Virus record (IMG/VR): IMGVR_UViG_3300030419_003139
Span: 1-38,321 of that record
Strand: one strand, 5' to 3'
Source of the DNA: a virus
Length of the DNA: 38,321 nucleotides
Made by a program: the position numbers and the translations under genes. Positions 1-8,954 of this stretch are shown here, piece by piece (positions within the stretch are counted from its first letter, which is position 1; each line of letters begins with the position of its first letter). The notes below the pieces were generated by a model. The model was given only the letters and a program-made list of their open reading frames with translations, had not been told where the DNA came from and ran no database searches.

Positions 1-1
1 A

Positions 2-1207
2 CTGGAAAATGGGTCTAAGATCCTCGCCTCTGCCACATCATCTTCTGCTGTTCGTGGTGGTTCTTTTAATATGATTTTCCTCGATGAATTCGCCTATGTC
101 CCACACGAAGTGGCTGAAGAGTTCTTCAGTTCGGTATATCCCACTATTTCATCCGGTAAGAGCACCAAAGTTCTTATAGTATCTACACCTAAGGGTCTGA
201 ATATGTTCCATAAATTATGGTCAGATTCTGTAGAGGGAAAAAACAGCTATGCCCCAGTGGAAATTCATTGGAGCGATGTACCCGGAAGAGATGAAGAATG
301 GAAAGAAGAAACGATAGCTAATACCTCTGAAGAGCAGTTTAGGGTTGAATTTGAATGTGAGTTTATTGGATCAGAAAACACTCTCATTAGACCACAGAAG
401 CTAAGAGAAATGACTTTCAAAGAACCTGTATCAACCACAGAAGAAGGTATCAGGGTTTATGAAGAACCACAAGAGGGCAGAGAGTACACAATGTGCGTCG
501 ATGTTTCCCGTGGAACGGGTGGGGATTACCATGCTTTTACAATCTTAGATGTTTCCGAATGCCCATATAGGATAGTTTGTGCCTTCACTAATAACCAAAT
601 ACCCCCAATGGTCCTTCCCAACCTTCTCTATAGACTTGGTGTTAAATACAATTATGCCCCAATGCTAGTTGAGGTGAACGATATCGGGGGTCAGGTAGCT
701 GATATTTTGCATTATGATTTAGAGTACGAAAATCTGGTTATGACGAGAACAAGAGCAGGAAAGGGTCAGGAGATTGGTTCGGGATTCGGTACAGTAAAGT
801 CCAAACTCGGCATAAAAACCTCTCAAAGTGTGAAGAAAATTGGGTGTTCAATGATAAAAGAACTGATCGAGTCGGATAGGATAATCATACCCGATTTGGA
901 TACCGTTAGAGAACTAACTACGTTTATTTCCAAAGGATCTTCCTACCAAGCAGAACCCGGACACCACGATGATTTGGTGATGACATTGGTTTTGTTCGGT
1001 TGGATGGCTACACAGGACTATTTCAAAAACCTAGTCGGTGGAGATATGAGGCAAGTATTATATTCAGATCAAATCCAGAATCTTGAAGAAAATCTGACCC
1101 CGTTTGGTATTATAAGTGATGGCACTGAAAATGAATATGAAGTAGATAATGATGGTACTATCTGGACGAGGTTTGACGAAGATAATATAAATACAACAGG
1201 CTGGTAG
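2..1207 (+). CDS. 17: Terminase large subunit gp17, 5'-truncated
   Basis: This is the packaging motor ATPase/nuclease that drives DNA into proheads and cuts concatemers. The reading frame is open from base 2 and no start is visible, so the N-terminal ATPase half lies outside the window; about 401 residues remain. Visible parts are the end of the ATPase domain, with the Walker B strand MIFLDEFA (bases 71-94), and the RNase H-like nuclease domain. The latter has the acidic triad in the contexts CVDVSRGTGGDYH, LVEVNDIGG and HHDDLVMT, matching the T4 gp17 D401/E458/D542 arrangement. It is followed by a late promoter and the sheath gene, the usual T4-like order. An internal ATG at 71 is not the true start, because the upstream codons continue the family sequence (SAVRGGSFN). 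Confidence 0.96.
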   Translation: MENGSKILASATSSSAVRGGSFNMIFLDEFAYVPHEVAEEFFSSVYPTISSGKSTKVLIVSTPKGLNMFHKLWSDSVEGKNSYAPVEIHWSDVPGRDEEWKEETIANTSEEQFRVEFECEFIGSENTLIRPQKLREMTFKEPVSTTEEGIRVYEEPQEGREYTMCVDVSRGTGGDYHAFTILDVSECPYRIVCAFTNNQIPPMVLPNLLYRLGVKYNYAPMLVEVNDIGGQVADILHYDLEYENLVMTRTRAGKGQEIGSGFGTVKSKLGIKTSQSVKKIGCSMIKELIESDRIIIPDLDTVRELTTFISKGSSYQAEPGHHDDLVMTLVLFGWMATQDYFKNLVGGDMRQVLYSDQIQNLEENLTPFGIISDGTENEYEVDNDGTIWTRFDEDNINTTGW

Positions 1208-1224
1208 TCAGAAATGGTTTTTTG

Positions 1225-1232
1225 TATAAATA
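1225..1232 (+). promoter_or_regulatory. T4-type late promoter upstream of gp18
   Basis: The octamer TATAAATA lies in the 64-base gap between gp17 and gp18 and is an exact match to the T4 late promoter box read by gp55-RNA polymerase. The gp55 gene is in this window (13982). It sits 40 bases before the gp18 ATG, leaving room for a short leader and the AGGAG ribosome-binding site before 1272. Confidence 0.85.
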
Positions 1233-1271
1233 CAGAGATGATCAGATCTTAATCTACTAGGAGTCTACGAT

Positions 1272-3455
1272 ATGGCATTTCAGGTAAGTCCCGGAGTTGT
1301 AACTAAGGAGATTGATCTTTCGACAATCATTCCTGCAGTATCCTCTACCCTAGCCGGGTATTGTGGATTGTTTGAATGGGGTCCAGCGGATAAAATCATT
1401 CGCGTGGATAGCGTTGGAAACCTTCTTAGCCTATTCGGAAAACCAAATAACAGTAATTACAAGCATTGGTTCACCGCTGCTAACTTTTTAGGCTATGGCA
1501 ACAACCTTAAATTAGTAAGGTCGATTGCTGATGATGCCAAGAATGCAGCAAATAGCGATGCCAGCACAACTTACCTGATCAAGAACAAAGACGACTACGA
1601 TGGCGATGCCATTTCAGATGCCAGCACCCAATGGGTAGCAAGATACCCCGGTGCTAGAGGTAACTCCCTGAAAGTTGCATGGCATGACGGCGGTAATGGT
1701 GCTACATACGATTATATCGTAACAGGTGTGGATATATCACTGGGTGGTACTGCCTCCGTCCTTGAGGGCTTTACCGCCGGTCAAGGTCTATCAGGTGGAT
1801 TAACATCTGGTAATCAGTTTACCTTCGGTGGTGGTATTACAGGTGCAGTCGGAACATATGTTACTTCCGCCCAGCCCACCGGAACTCTCACAAATGTAAC
1901 CATAGCCTTCAATGTTGCTAGTGGTTGGACATCTGGTATCACGTTCGTTGGCGGTGATACGATGGCTATCGATAATACGACTGGTCTTACCTTGAGTTTT
2001 GCCAGTGCAACAGTTGCTGCAACCGGCGGTTGGGGTGTAAGTGGTGGTCAATACAACAGTTGGAAGTACAAAGATCAATTCCAGACCAAGATGCCTTTCA
2101 CCTCTGAATATGCACAAGATAAAGCAGCAAGCGACACCGTTTATGATGGTGTTAATATTCTCGTGATCGACGAAGACGGAGAATTCTCCGATGTCAAGGG
2201 TACGGTCCTAGAAGTGTTTGACGGTCTGTCAAAGGCAGCAAATGCGGTTGATAGTCAAGGAAACAACATCTACTATAAGGACTACATCAACGAGAACTCC
2301 AAATATATTTACTGGGGCAACCACCCAAGAAATACTTCTTCTTTTGGTTTAACTCAAGTAAACGAAGGTGTTAATAATACAGAATTTTCCAGTGATGGAA
2401 ATGCTACAGCTACTGCCATGTCATGGGGAGCAAACTTAACGTCTTCCGGTGGCACTTTTGCTGTTCTTCATAGTGGGGGTTCTACCTTGGGATATGCTAA
2501 ATCCCTCGCAGGTGGTACTGGTGAAAGCAGAACTATTAGACCAACATCCGGTACTTCAATGGGTTATGCATTGTTCTCTGACACAGAGACAGTAGATGTC
2601 AATCTGATCCTTGGTGGTCCTGCCGGATACACAGAATCAGTTGGTCTAATCGACTTGGTTGAAGCCAGAAAAGATGCGGTGGTCTTCCTCTCACCAGATG
2701 AAACTGAGTGCCTATCTTCGAGTGGTATTCCTAGAGAGGCAAGCACTCAGACGGATAATATCGTAACCTACAGAAATGGTAAACTGACCAGATCAGGTTC
2801 GAGTCAGGGACTTAATTCCTCCTACGGATTCATGGATTCTGGTTGGAAGTACATGTACGATCAGTTCAATGATGTGTTCAGATGGGTTCCATTCAATGGT
2901 GATGTTGCAGGACTGGTAGTAAGATCCGACGAAGCAACAGAGACATGGTTCTCACCAGCAGGTTTCAACCGTGGTAAACTCAGAGGTGTGGTTAAACTAT
3001 CCCTCAACCCATCAAAAGCACAGAGAGATGATCTCTATCAGGCAAATGTCAACCCAATTGTTGCATTCCCCGGTGAAGGTACGATTCTGTTCGGTGATAA
3101 GACATTGCAGTCTAAGCCAAGTGCATTCGACAGAATCAATGTTCGAAGATTGTTCATCGTCCTAGAAAAGGCAATCTCAACTGCTGCTAAATACCAGTTG
3201 TTCGAGCAGAATGATGCGTTCACTAGAGCACAGTTTAAGAATATGGTTGAACCATTCTTAAGAGATGTTCAGTCAAGAAGGGGTGTCACTGATTTCAAGG
3301 TCGTTTGTGACGAGACAAACAACCCCGGAGAAGTGGTTGACCGCAACGAATTTGTCGCTGACATCTTCGTCAAACCCACGAGATCTATCAACTTCATCAC
3401 ACTTAACTTCGTTGCAACCAGAACGGGTGTAAGTTTCGATGAGGTCGGAGCCTGA
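1272..3455 (+). CDS. 18: Tail sheath protein gp18
   Basis: This is the contractile tail sheath subunit. The N-terminus (SPGVVTKEIDLS, then STLAGYCGLFEWGPAD) is the hallmark start of T4-like sheath proteins. The C-terminal part (around residues 600-720: IVLEKAIS, FEQNDAFTRAQF, FVADIFVKPTRSINFITLNF) is the conserved core that joins neighbouring subunits. At 727 residues it is longer than T4 gp18 (659). The extra length is consistent with a Gly/Thr/Ser-rich stretch at about residues 145-270, probably an exposed protruding domain. The start is ATG 1272, preceded by CTAGGAG. It is followed after 27 bases by the tube gene, and a late promoter lies upstream at 1225. Confidence 0.96.
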   Translation: MAFQVSPGVVTKEIDLSTIIPAVSSTLAGYCGLFEWGPADKIIRVDSVGNLLSLFGKPNNSNYKHWFTAANFLGYGNNLKLVRSIADDAKNAANSDASTTYLIKNKDDYDGDAISDASTQWVARYPGARGNSLKVAWHDGGNGATYDYIVTGVDISLGGTASVLEGFTAGQGLSGGLTSGNQFTFGGGITGAVGTYVTSAQPTGTLTNVTIAFNVASGWTSGITFVGGDTMAIDNTTGLTLSFASATVAATGGWGVSGGQYNSWKYKDQFQTKMPFTSEYAQDKAASDTVYDGVNILVIDEDGEFSDVKGTVLEVFDGLSKAANAVDSQGNNIYYKDYINENSKYIYWGNHPRNTSSFGLTQVNEGVNNTEFSSDGNATATAMSWGANLTSSGGTFAVLHSGGSTLGYAKSLAGGTGESRTIRPTSGTSMGYALFSDTETVDVNLILGGPAGYTESVGLIDLVEARKDAVVFLSPDETECLSSSGIPREASTQTDNIVTYRNGKLTRSGSSQGLNSSYGFMDSGWKYMYDQFNDVFRWVPFNGDVAGLVVRSDEATETWFSPAGFNRGKLRGVVKLSLNPSKAQRDDLYQANVNPIVAFPGEGTILFGDKTLQSKPSAFDRINVRRLFIVLEKAISTAAKYQLFEQNDAFTRAQFKNMVEPFLRDVQSRRGVTDFKVVCDETNNPGEVVDRNEFVADIFVKPTRSINFITLNFVATRTGVSFDEVGA

Positions 3456-3482
3456 GTCAATAACCAATAGGAGAAGCGACTA

Positions 3483-4052
3483 ATGTCGATGAATATTAAC
3501 AACTTCAAGAATGCCTTAGCCAAGGGTGGAGTCCGTCCCTTCCTTTTCAGGGTGCAGGGAAGCATTGGCAATTCTTCTCTTCCAACAGAGGTGGGTTATC
3601 TTTGTAAGGCTGCTCAATTACCAGCCTCAACCATTGGTGCTATTGAAGTTCCTTATAGGGGTAGAAAACTGAAACTGCCCGGAGAAAGAGAGTACGCAGA
3701 ATGGACTCTCACCTTCTTATCAGACGGCGATTTCAAACTTAGAAATGCATTTGAAAAGTGGATGGATGACATTAACCAGACAGTTTCAAATGTTTCTACT
3801 TCTGAGCACAACCTTCAGGGTGCTTTATTCCCTGATTGGAATATTGATCATCTAGACAGAAAAGGGAACCCAGTCAAGTCATACAAGTTCTTCCATTGCT
3901 GGCCATCTGAGGTTGCAGCAATCGATGTTTCTACAGATGCCTCTGACCTCGCTGAATTCTCGGTGACTTTACAGTATTCATACTTTATCACCCAAGACAC
4001 AGATGAAAGCATTCCACCCGGTCAAGCACCTGTACCCGGTTCCCAGAACTAA
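3483..4052 (+). CDS. 19: Tail tube protein gp19
   Basis: This is the inner tail tube subunit through which DNA passes, 189 residues against 163 in T4. The N-terminal MSMNINNFKNALAKGG, followed by ARPFLF-type residues (VRPFLFRV) and LCKAAQLPASTIG, is typical of the gp19 family. So are the later PYRGRKLKLPGE and the closing EFSVTLQYSYF strand. The ATG at 3483 has a GGAGAAGCG ribosome site just upstream. It lies between sheath and portal genes exactly as in T4. Confidence 0.96.
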   Translation: MSMNINNFKNALAKGGVRPFLFRVQGSIGNSSLPTEVGYLCKAAQLPASTIGAIEVPYRGRKLKLPGEREYAEWTLTFLSDGDFKLRNAFEKWMDDINQTVSNVSTSEHNLQGALFPDWNIDHLDRKGNPVKSYKFFHCWPSEVAAIDVSTDASDLAEFSVTLQYSYFITQDTDESIPPGQAPVPGSQN

Positions 4053-4081
4053 ATATAGGTAAGTGAAAATGGAGATATATA

Positions 4082-5593
4082 ATGCCTATAGAGCTGTTTG
4101 GATTTCAAATTGGAAGAAAGAAGACTAAGAAGTCTTCTACCAGAAGCAGTAACGCAACTAACAAAGCACAATCATTTGTAGCACCTGATAGAGATGAGGG
4201 TGCTACTTATGTAGAAGGCGGTGGTGGTGGATACTTCGGTGCTTATATAGATTTTGAAACCAAAGCAAAAACCGAAAAAGAATTCATTGGCAAATATAGA
4301 GAAATGGCTGTCTACCCTGAGGTAGAATCCGCTATAGAAGATATATGCAACGAGTCCATAGTTAATGACGAAAATAACAGAACCGTTGATTTAATCTTAG
4401 ATAAGACAGACCTATCCGATAATATCAAAGATAAAATCTATGAAGAGTTCGAGTATGTGTACGATCTTTTAGACTTTCATAGAAGAGGCTATGAGATCTT
4501 CCGTAAGTGGTACATTGATGGAAGACTGTACTATCACATCATTGTGGATGATTCCCAGTTAAAGAAGGGCATCCAAGAAGTGAGATATGTTGAACCCCTT
4601 AGAATCAAGAAGGTTATTGAGGTAGATAAAGAGACAAATGAGCAGGGTGTTTCCATAGTTAAAGAAGTCAAGGAATACTATGTCTATAGTGAAGACGAAT
4701 CCCAAAGAGAAGGGGTTAAGATAGCACCAGAAGCAATAAGTTATACTGTTTCGGGTCTTTATGATGCATCCAACCAGAGAGTAATATCTTACCTTCATAA
4801 ATCGATGAAACCCCTAAACCAACTGCGTATGATTGAAGACGCAGTTGTGATTTATAGGATTTCACGTGCTCCAGAAAGACGAATTTTCTACATTGATGTC
4901 GGCAACCTGCCTAAGTCCAAGGCAGAACAATATGTTAGATCCTTGATGGACAAATATAGAAATAAGCTGGTCTATGATGCTACCACTGGAGAAATCCGGG
5001 ATGATAGACGGCACATGAGCATGCTTGAAGACTATTGGTTGCCCAGAAGAGAAGGTGGAAAAGGAACCGAAATCAGCACTTTGGATGGTGGTCAGAATCT
5101 GGGAGAGATGGAAGACGTTCAGTACTTCCAGAAGAAGGTCTATCAAGCCTTAAACGTTCCTATTACCAGAATGCAGAGTGAAGAAGGGTTCAGTCTCGGT
5201 AGAGCAACTGAAATCACGAGAGATGAACTTAAGTTTCAGCGTTTCATAGATAGATTAAGAAACAAATTTAACGGCGTTTTCATTGATCTTCTCAGAACTC
5301 AATGCCTCTTAAAAGGGATCATGTCTGAGGAGGAATGGCAAGAGATTGAGCAGAATATCGGGTTTGAGTACGTTTCAGACAATCATTTCTCTGAATTGAA
5401 AGAATATGAAATTGTAAATGAAAGAATGCAAGTACTCAGAGAGGTGAATGAATACATTGGTCAGTATTATTCGGTTGAGTGGGTGAGAAAGCACATCTTG
5501 AGACAGTCTGATGAAGAAATTAAGGAAATGGACAAGCAGATTTCTAAGGAAAGAGAAGCAGGTATCATAACTGACGAACCGGGAGGATTTTGA
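4082..5593 (+). CDS. 20: Portal vertex protein gp20
   Basis: This is the dodecameric portal at the unique capsid vertex, the initiator of head assembly and the DNA channel. It has 503 residues (T4: 524). Recognisable segments include YREMAVYPEVESAIEDICNE near residues 76-95, the stretch AVVIYRISRAPERRIFYIDV near 255-275 and the YRNKLVYDATTGEI region. The MLEDYWLPRREGGKGTEI segment and VPITRMQSEEGFSLGRATEI are among the best conserved gp20 stretches. The start ATG 4082 follows GGAGATATATA. Its TGA stop (5591-5593) overlaps the ATG of the next gene, implying translational coupling. Confidence 0.97.
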   Translation: MPIELFGFQIGRKKTKKSSTRSSNATNKAQSFVAPDRDEGATYVEGGGGGYFGAYIDFETKAKTEKEFIGKYREMAVYPEVESAIEDICNESIVNDENNRTVDLILDKTDLSDNIKDKIYEEFEYVYDLLDFHRRGYEIFRKWYIDGRLYYHIIVDDSQLKKGIQEVRYVEPLRIKKVIEVDKETNEQGVSIVKEVKEYYVYSEDESQREGVKIAPEAISYTVSGLYDASNQRVISYLHKSMKPLNQLRMIEDAVVIYRISRAPERRIFYIDVGNLPKSKAEQYVRSLMDKYRNKLVYDATTGEIRDDRRHMSMLEDYWLPRREGGKGTEISTLDGGQNLGEMEDVQYFQKKVYQALNVPITRMQSEEGFSLGRATEITRDELKFQRFIDRLRNKFNGVFIDLLRTQCLLKGIMSEEEWQEIEQNIGFEYVSDNHFSELKEYEIVNERMQVLREVNEYIGQYYSVEWVRKHILRQSDEEIKEMDKQISKEREAGIITDEPGGF

Positions 5594-6330
5594 TGTCATC
5601 ACCTAAAGACAAATTAAGAGAAACGCTGGAAGAAAAGGCTTATAATTCCTTATGCCATTATTCTCTTATGGAAGTTAAAAAAGACGAAGTAATAATAGGC
5701 ACACCCGATGATACAGTCTTAGACCCTGAGTTTGATAAAGAATTTTTCCTGAAAAGCATAACTGTTGGGGAAGCCAGAGTGGTTCTGAAGACCTTAGGTG
5801 TCGGCAGGAATAAACCCGTTTCCGTTTATATAAACGATGAAAGATGGGAATTATTCCCCGGTCCCCAAAATGCAGAAAAGACCTGCCGAGAATTCATAGA
5901 GTCTGGGGAATACAGAAAATGGTTAGAAAGACGTTCTGCCAGAAAACAGGCTATGGAGCAAAAGAGTGGTGCGGGTGAAGAAGGAACGGACGAATTGGTT
6001 AATGATAGAAAAGAAAAGACTCCCGGACAAACTCCGGGAAGCACCGGTGATAATCCCGTTCCTCCCCCCAATGCAACACCCCAGACCGTTCCAGAGTCGG
6101 TCATTGACCAGTTAAAGAATATCGCGAAAAGAAGAAGACCCTCAAAAGTGGTATTCAGAGAGCATAAGGAAAAACTGATGGTAGATTCTAATACCGCCAG
6201 TATGCTTCTCGCAATTCGCGAATCGCTAAATAAAAAGAACAAGGGTGTTTATGATAGTATGCTTGAAGACTCTAGGCAGAGCTTCTTAAAAATGGTGGAT
6301 TTTGGACTAGAAAACACGATAAGGAACTGA
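5593..6330 (+). CDS. Hypothetical head-region protein between portal and prohead core
   Basis: The product has 245 residues and I cannot assign a known function. The N-terminal half (residues 1-110) looks globular. The middle (about 120-170) is rich in Pro, Gly, Thr and Asn and is probably an unstructured linker. The C-terminal 70 residues form a predicted helical segment (DQLKNIAKRRRP, then MLLAIRESLNKK and MVDFGLENTIRN). The true start is probably ATG 5593, in the overlap TGATG with gp20 and preceded by GGGAGG, not the TTG one codon earlier. Its position among gp20, prohead core and gp21 suggests a role in head assembly, but this is context only. Confidence 0.75.
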   Translation: MSSPKDKLRETLEEKAYNSLCHYSLMEVKKDEVIIGTPDDTVLDPEFDKEFFLKSITVGEARVVLKTLGVGRNKPVSVYINDERWELFPGPQNAEKTCREFIESGEYRKWLERRSARKQAMEQKSGAGEEGTDELVNDRKEKTPGQTPGSTGDNPVPPPNATPQTVPESVIDQLKNIAKRRRPSKVVFREHKEKLMVDSNTASMLLAIRESLNKKNKGVYDSMLEDSRQSFLKMVDFGLENTIRN

Positions 6331-6331
6331 A

Positions 6332-7080
6332 ATGGAACAGAATCTTATAAATTTGATCAACGATGAAAACATTTATGCTTTCAGTCAAAAACCAATGAGA
6401 AGCTCTATGCTAAATCGGCAAAGGCTCTAGAGAACCAGGCTACCATAGCCTGCGAATCAATTAGAAACGGTGATCCTCTTCAAGAGGGTTTGCTAAGGTT
6501 CATTTCAAATACTATTGATTCAATCTCAAGATCAATGAAGGCAAGGGGTTTCAGCAAGAGACTTAGATCAGTCATATCTGACACCAGATCTGAATTGAAG
6601 AGACTTGATAGGGCAGTTCGGCGAAAAGATATCGAAAAGGTTGTAACCATAACCCAGACATTGGGTAGAGATCACCTCCCCCAGATTATTTCTCATATCG
6701 AAATGCTTCAACGTTTGTCTCAGGGAGAAAATATTCCAATGGACATTCCAGCAAGACCCGGCGATGATGAAGTTGCCGGTGGCTCCACCGATCAGTCTGA
6801 CTGGCGGGACAGTTCTGCGGATGACATGGAGAGACTATTAGCAGCATCATATGATACAATGATTATGTCTATGAACTTAGTCTCTCTTCATGAGCAAGAA
6901 CTATCCCCTGAGCAAAAGGCATATCAGGATTTATTCAATAAGATAATTTCGAAATACGGTGCTGATAGCCCCAACGATTTGTCAGACGAAGAAAAGAAGA
7001 AATTCTTTAACGAATTAGAGGCAGAATGGTCCAATCATCCTGACAATAAAAAAGATAATGCTGAGGAAGAAGAAGAATGA
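6332..7080 (+). CDS. Prohead core (gp67/gp68-type) protein, apparently frameshifted
   Basis: An ATG at 6332, preceded by AAGGA, opens a 32-codon frame (MEQNLINLINDENIYAFSQK...) that ends at TAG 6430. The start resembles T4 gp67 (MEGLIEAIKSND). From 6391 the next frame continues the same kind of sequence (TNEKLYAKSAKALENQ) and stays open to 7080 through a helical and then strongly acidic C-terminus ending EEEEE. The two halves join by a -1 shift at the AAAAA run 6387-6391, giving about 249 residues. Without the shift, the downstream part would have to start at TTG 6490, after AGAGGG. Internal prohead cores direct capsid assembly and are later digested by gp21. The cause may be programmed slippage, a real mutation or a missing A in the sequence. 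It overlaps gp21 by ATGA. Confidence 0.72.
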
Positions 7081-7739
7081 AACTAATTGTAGAAACAGTA
7101 TTAGACAGCGTTCAAACAGTCTCTGAAGCAAGGGAAGACGGCAGCAAAGATTATTTCATTGAAGGCATCTTTATGCAGTCTGAGGCTCAGAACAAGAACG
7201 GTAGAATCTATCCTAAATCGGTCCTTATGAAGGAAGCGGACAGATACCAAAATGAATTTGTTTCTACTAACAGAGCACTAGGTGAACTGGGTCACCCTGA
7301 TGGTCCTACGGTTAATTTAGAAAGAGTTTCACACATCATCAAGAACCTTAGAACTGAGGGTAACAATATTGTGGGTCGTGCCAAAATCATGAACACCCCT
7401 TATGGAAATATTGTTAAAAATCTCATTGATGAAGGTGCTAAAATTGGTGTCTCCTCTAGAGGCATGGGTTCACTAAAGAAAAATAACAGCGGTATAAATG
7501 AAGTTCAATCTGATTTTATGCTAGCGGCAGTAGACATTGTTGCAGATCCTTCTGCTCCAGAAGCCTTCGTAAATGGTGTTATGGAAGGTAAAGAATGGGT
7601 CTGGAACAATGGTTGTTTTACGGAAAAGAACTTGGACTGTGCTGTTTGTGAAATAGAACAAGCAGCAGCAGAGAAAAATAAACAAATTAGAGAGCTTAAT
7701 TACATTAAGGCTTTTAATAAGCTCTTGTCAAGCCTATGA
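7077..7739 (+). CDS. 21: Prohead protease gp21
   Basis: This is the serine-type maturation protease that degrades the scaffold and trims capsid proteins. It has 220 residues (T4: 212). The family signature NGRIYPKSVL is at residues 41-50. The catalytic histidine is in LGELGHPDGP (His73). The catalytic serine is in IGVSSRGMGS (Ser126/127), matching the T4 H85/S140 spacing. The following ADPSAPEAFVNGVMEG is also family-typical. ATG 7077 overlaps the TGA of the prohead core gene, so the two are probably translationally coupled. The gp23 sequence in this window contains a matching LxE cleavage site. Confidence 0.96.
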   Translation: MKLIVETVLDSVQTVSEAREDGSKDYFIEGIFMQSEAQNKNGRIYPKSVLMKEADRYQNEFVSTNRALGELGHPDGPTVNLERVSHIIKNLRTEGNNIVGRAKIMNTPYGNIVKNLIDEGAKIGVSSRGMGSLKKNNSGINEVQSDFMLAAVDIVADPSAPEAFVNGVMEGKEWVWNNGCFTEKNLDCAVCEIEQAAAEKNKQIRELNYIKAFNKLLSSL

Positions 7740-7785
7740 AGGTTATATATAATTGGAAAAGCCTTTTATACTAGGAGATATCTAA

Positions 7786-8931
7786 ATGGCTCACAGAGAT
7801 CCAATTCAGGAAGCATACGAGGAGAGATTCCGCACGCTGGAAGCCGGGAATGACAGTGTACTTGCAGAGCAAGAAGCACCTGTTGAGGATCCCAAAAAGG
7901 CTGCCAAGGAAACTCCAGAACAGAAACCCGAACCCGAAGATTTGACTCCCGATTCAAAGCTTCCAGATGGTAAAGAATTAGACACTGATCCAGAGGACGT
8001 TCCCGGCGTTGATCTGGAGAAGCAAAATGCTCCATCAGAGGAAGATGAGGAGATGAAGAAAGTCGACGATGAGGAAGAAGAAGACGAAGACGAAGACAAA
8101 GAAGAAGATGACGAAGATATGCCATGGAAATCAAAGAAAGAATCCGTGGATTTAGATATCGATGCAATCATTTCTGAAAGTCTTAAAGATAAAGAAGATG
8201 TCTCCGCATTAGTCAACGACGACACTCTCACAGAAGAGACAAAGACCAACTTGGTTGAAGTCTTTAATGCAGCAATTCGTGCCAAGGTCACAGTAGTGTC
8301 CGAGAAGGTCGTTGAGGAAGCAAACAGTCAACTGTCAACAATCAGCGAAGAAATGAATAGGGAAATGACAGAAAATGTCGATCAGTATCTCGATTATGTT
8401 GTTTCTGAGTGGTTGAAAGAAAACAAACTCGCAGTTGATAAGGGCATCAGAACCGAAGTGACTGAAAGCTTCATGAGAGGTCTTAGAAATCTCCTCAACG
8501 AACACCACGTCATGGTTGACGAGGATAGAAGAGATCTGATCGAAGAGCTCGAAGGTAAAGTTCAATCTCTTGAAGACCAGATCAATGGTCAAATGAAGAA
8601 AGAGATGGAAATTAGAGCTGAAGTCACTGAAAGCGAATGCAAAGCAACATTTGGTGAGGTGTCACAAGGTCTGTTGGAGACTGAAATCGAGAAACTTGCC
8701 TCTCTCGCAGAGGGTCTGGAATTCGATACAGTTGATCAGTATAGAGAAAAACTGGAACTTCTCAAGAAGTCCTATTTCACTAGAAAACCATCCAACACCA
8801 AGAACTCTAATCCAGAGCCAGAATCAGTAAACGAAGATGTAACGGATGAACCAAAGATCACTTCTGAGGATCCCGTTATGAGGTCTTATCTTAGTTCAAT
8901 AAACAGACAAGTCAAATCTAAGCAGTTTTGA
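7786..8931 (+). CDS. 22: Major prohead scaffold protein gp22
   Basis: This is the main scaffolding core protein, removed by gp21 during maturation. It has 381 residues (T4: 269). Residues 25-125 are extremely acidic, with long Glu/Asp runs around 85-110. The remainder is predicted helical or coiled-coil (SQLSTISEEMNREMTENVDQ, LIEELEGKVQSLEDQING). The ending, with RSYLSSINRQVKSKQF, is typical of gp22 homologues. The ATG follows TAGGAGATATCTAA. The 46-base gap before it contains AT-rich TTATATATAATT, which is not an exact late-promoter match. Placement between protease and capsid genes fits the call. Confidence 0.92.
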   Translation: MAHRDPIQEAYEERFRTLEAGNDSVLAEQEAPVEDPKKAAKETPEQKPEPEDLTPDSKLPDGKELDTDPEDVPGVDLEKQNAPSEEDEEMKKVDDEEEEDEDEDKEEDDEDMPWKSKKESVDLDIDAIISESLKDKEDVSALVNDDTLTEETKTNLVEVFNAAIRAKVTVVSEKVVEEANSQLSTISEEMNREMTENVDQYLDYVVSEWLKENKLAVDKGIRTEVTESFMRGLRNLLNEHHVMVDEDRRDLIEELEGKVQSLEDQINGQMKKEMEIRAEVTESECKATFGEVSQGLLETEIEKLASLAEGLEFDTVDQYREKLELLKKSYFTRKPSNTKNSNPEPESVNEDVTDEPKITSEDPVMRSYLSSINRQVKSKQF

Positions 8932-8954
8932 CTTAAAACAGGAGGAGGAACATA

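Noticed and set aside
4049-4055. CTAAATA before gp20 as a late promoter
   Set aside because: Only a partial match, overlapping the gp19 stop; the gp18 promoter can serve gp19 and gp20.
6490-7080. A gene starting at TTG 6490 as a separate protein
   Set aside because: The same frame is open and protein-like back to about 6391 and joins a gp67-like start in the neighbouring frame. The short AGAGGG before TTG is weaker evidence than this continuity.
7806-8291. Minus-strand 161-codon open frame, Ser-rich
   Set aside because: It is the mirror of the acidic GAA/GAC-rich part of gp22 (Ser codons opposite Glu/Asp codons), with no ribosome site.
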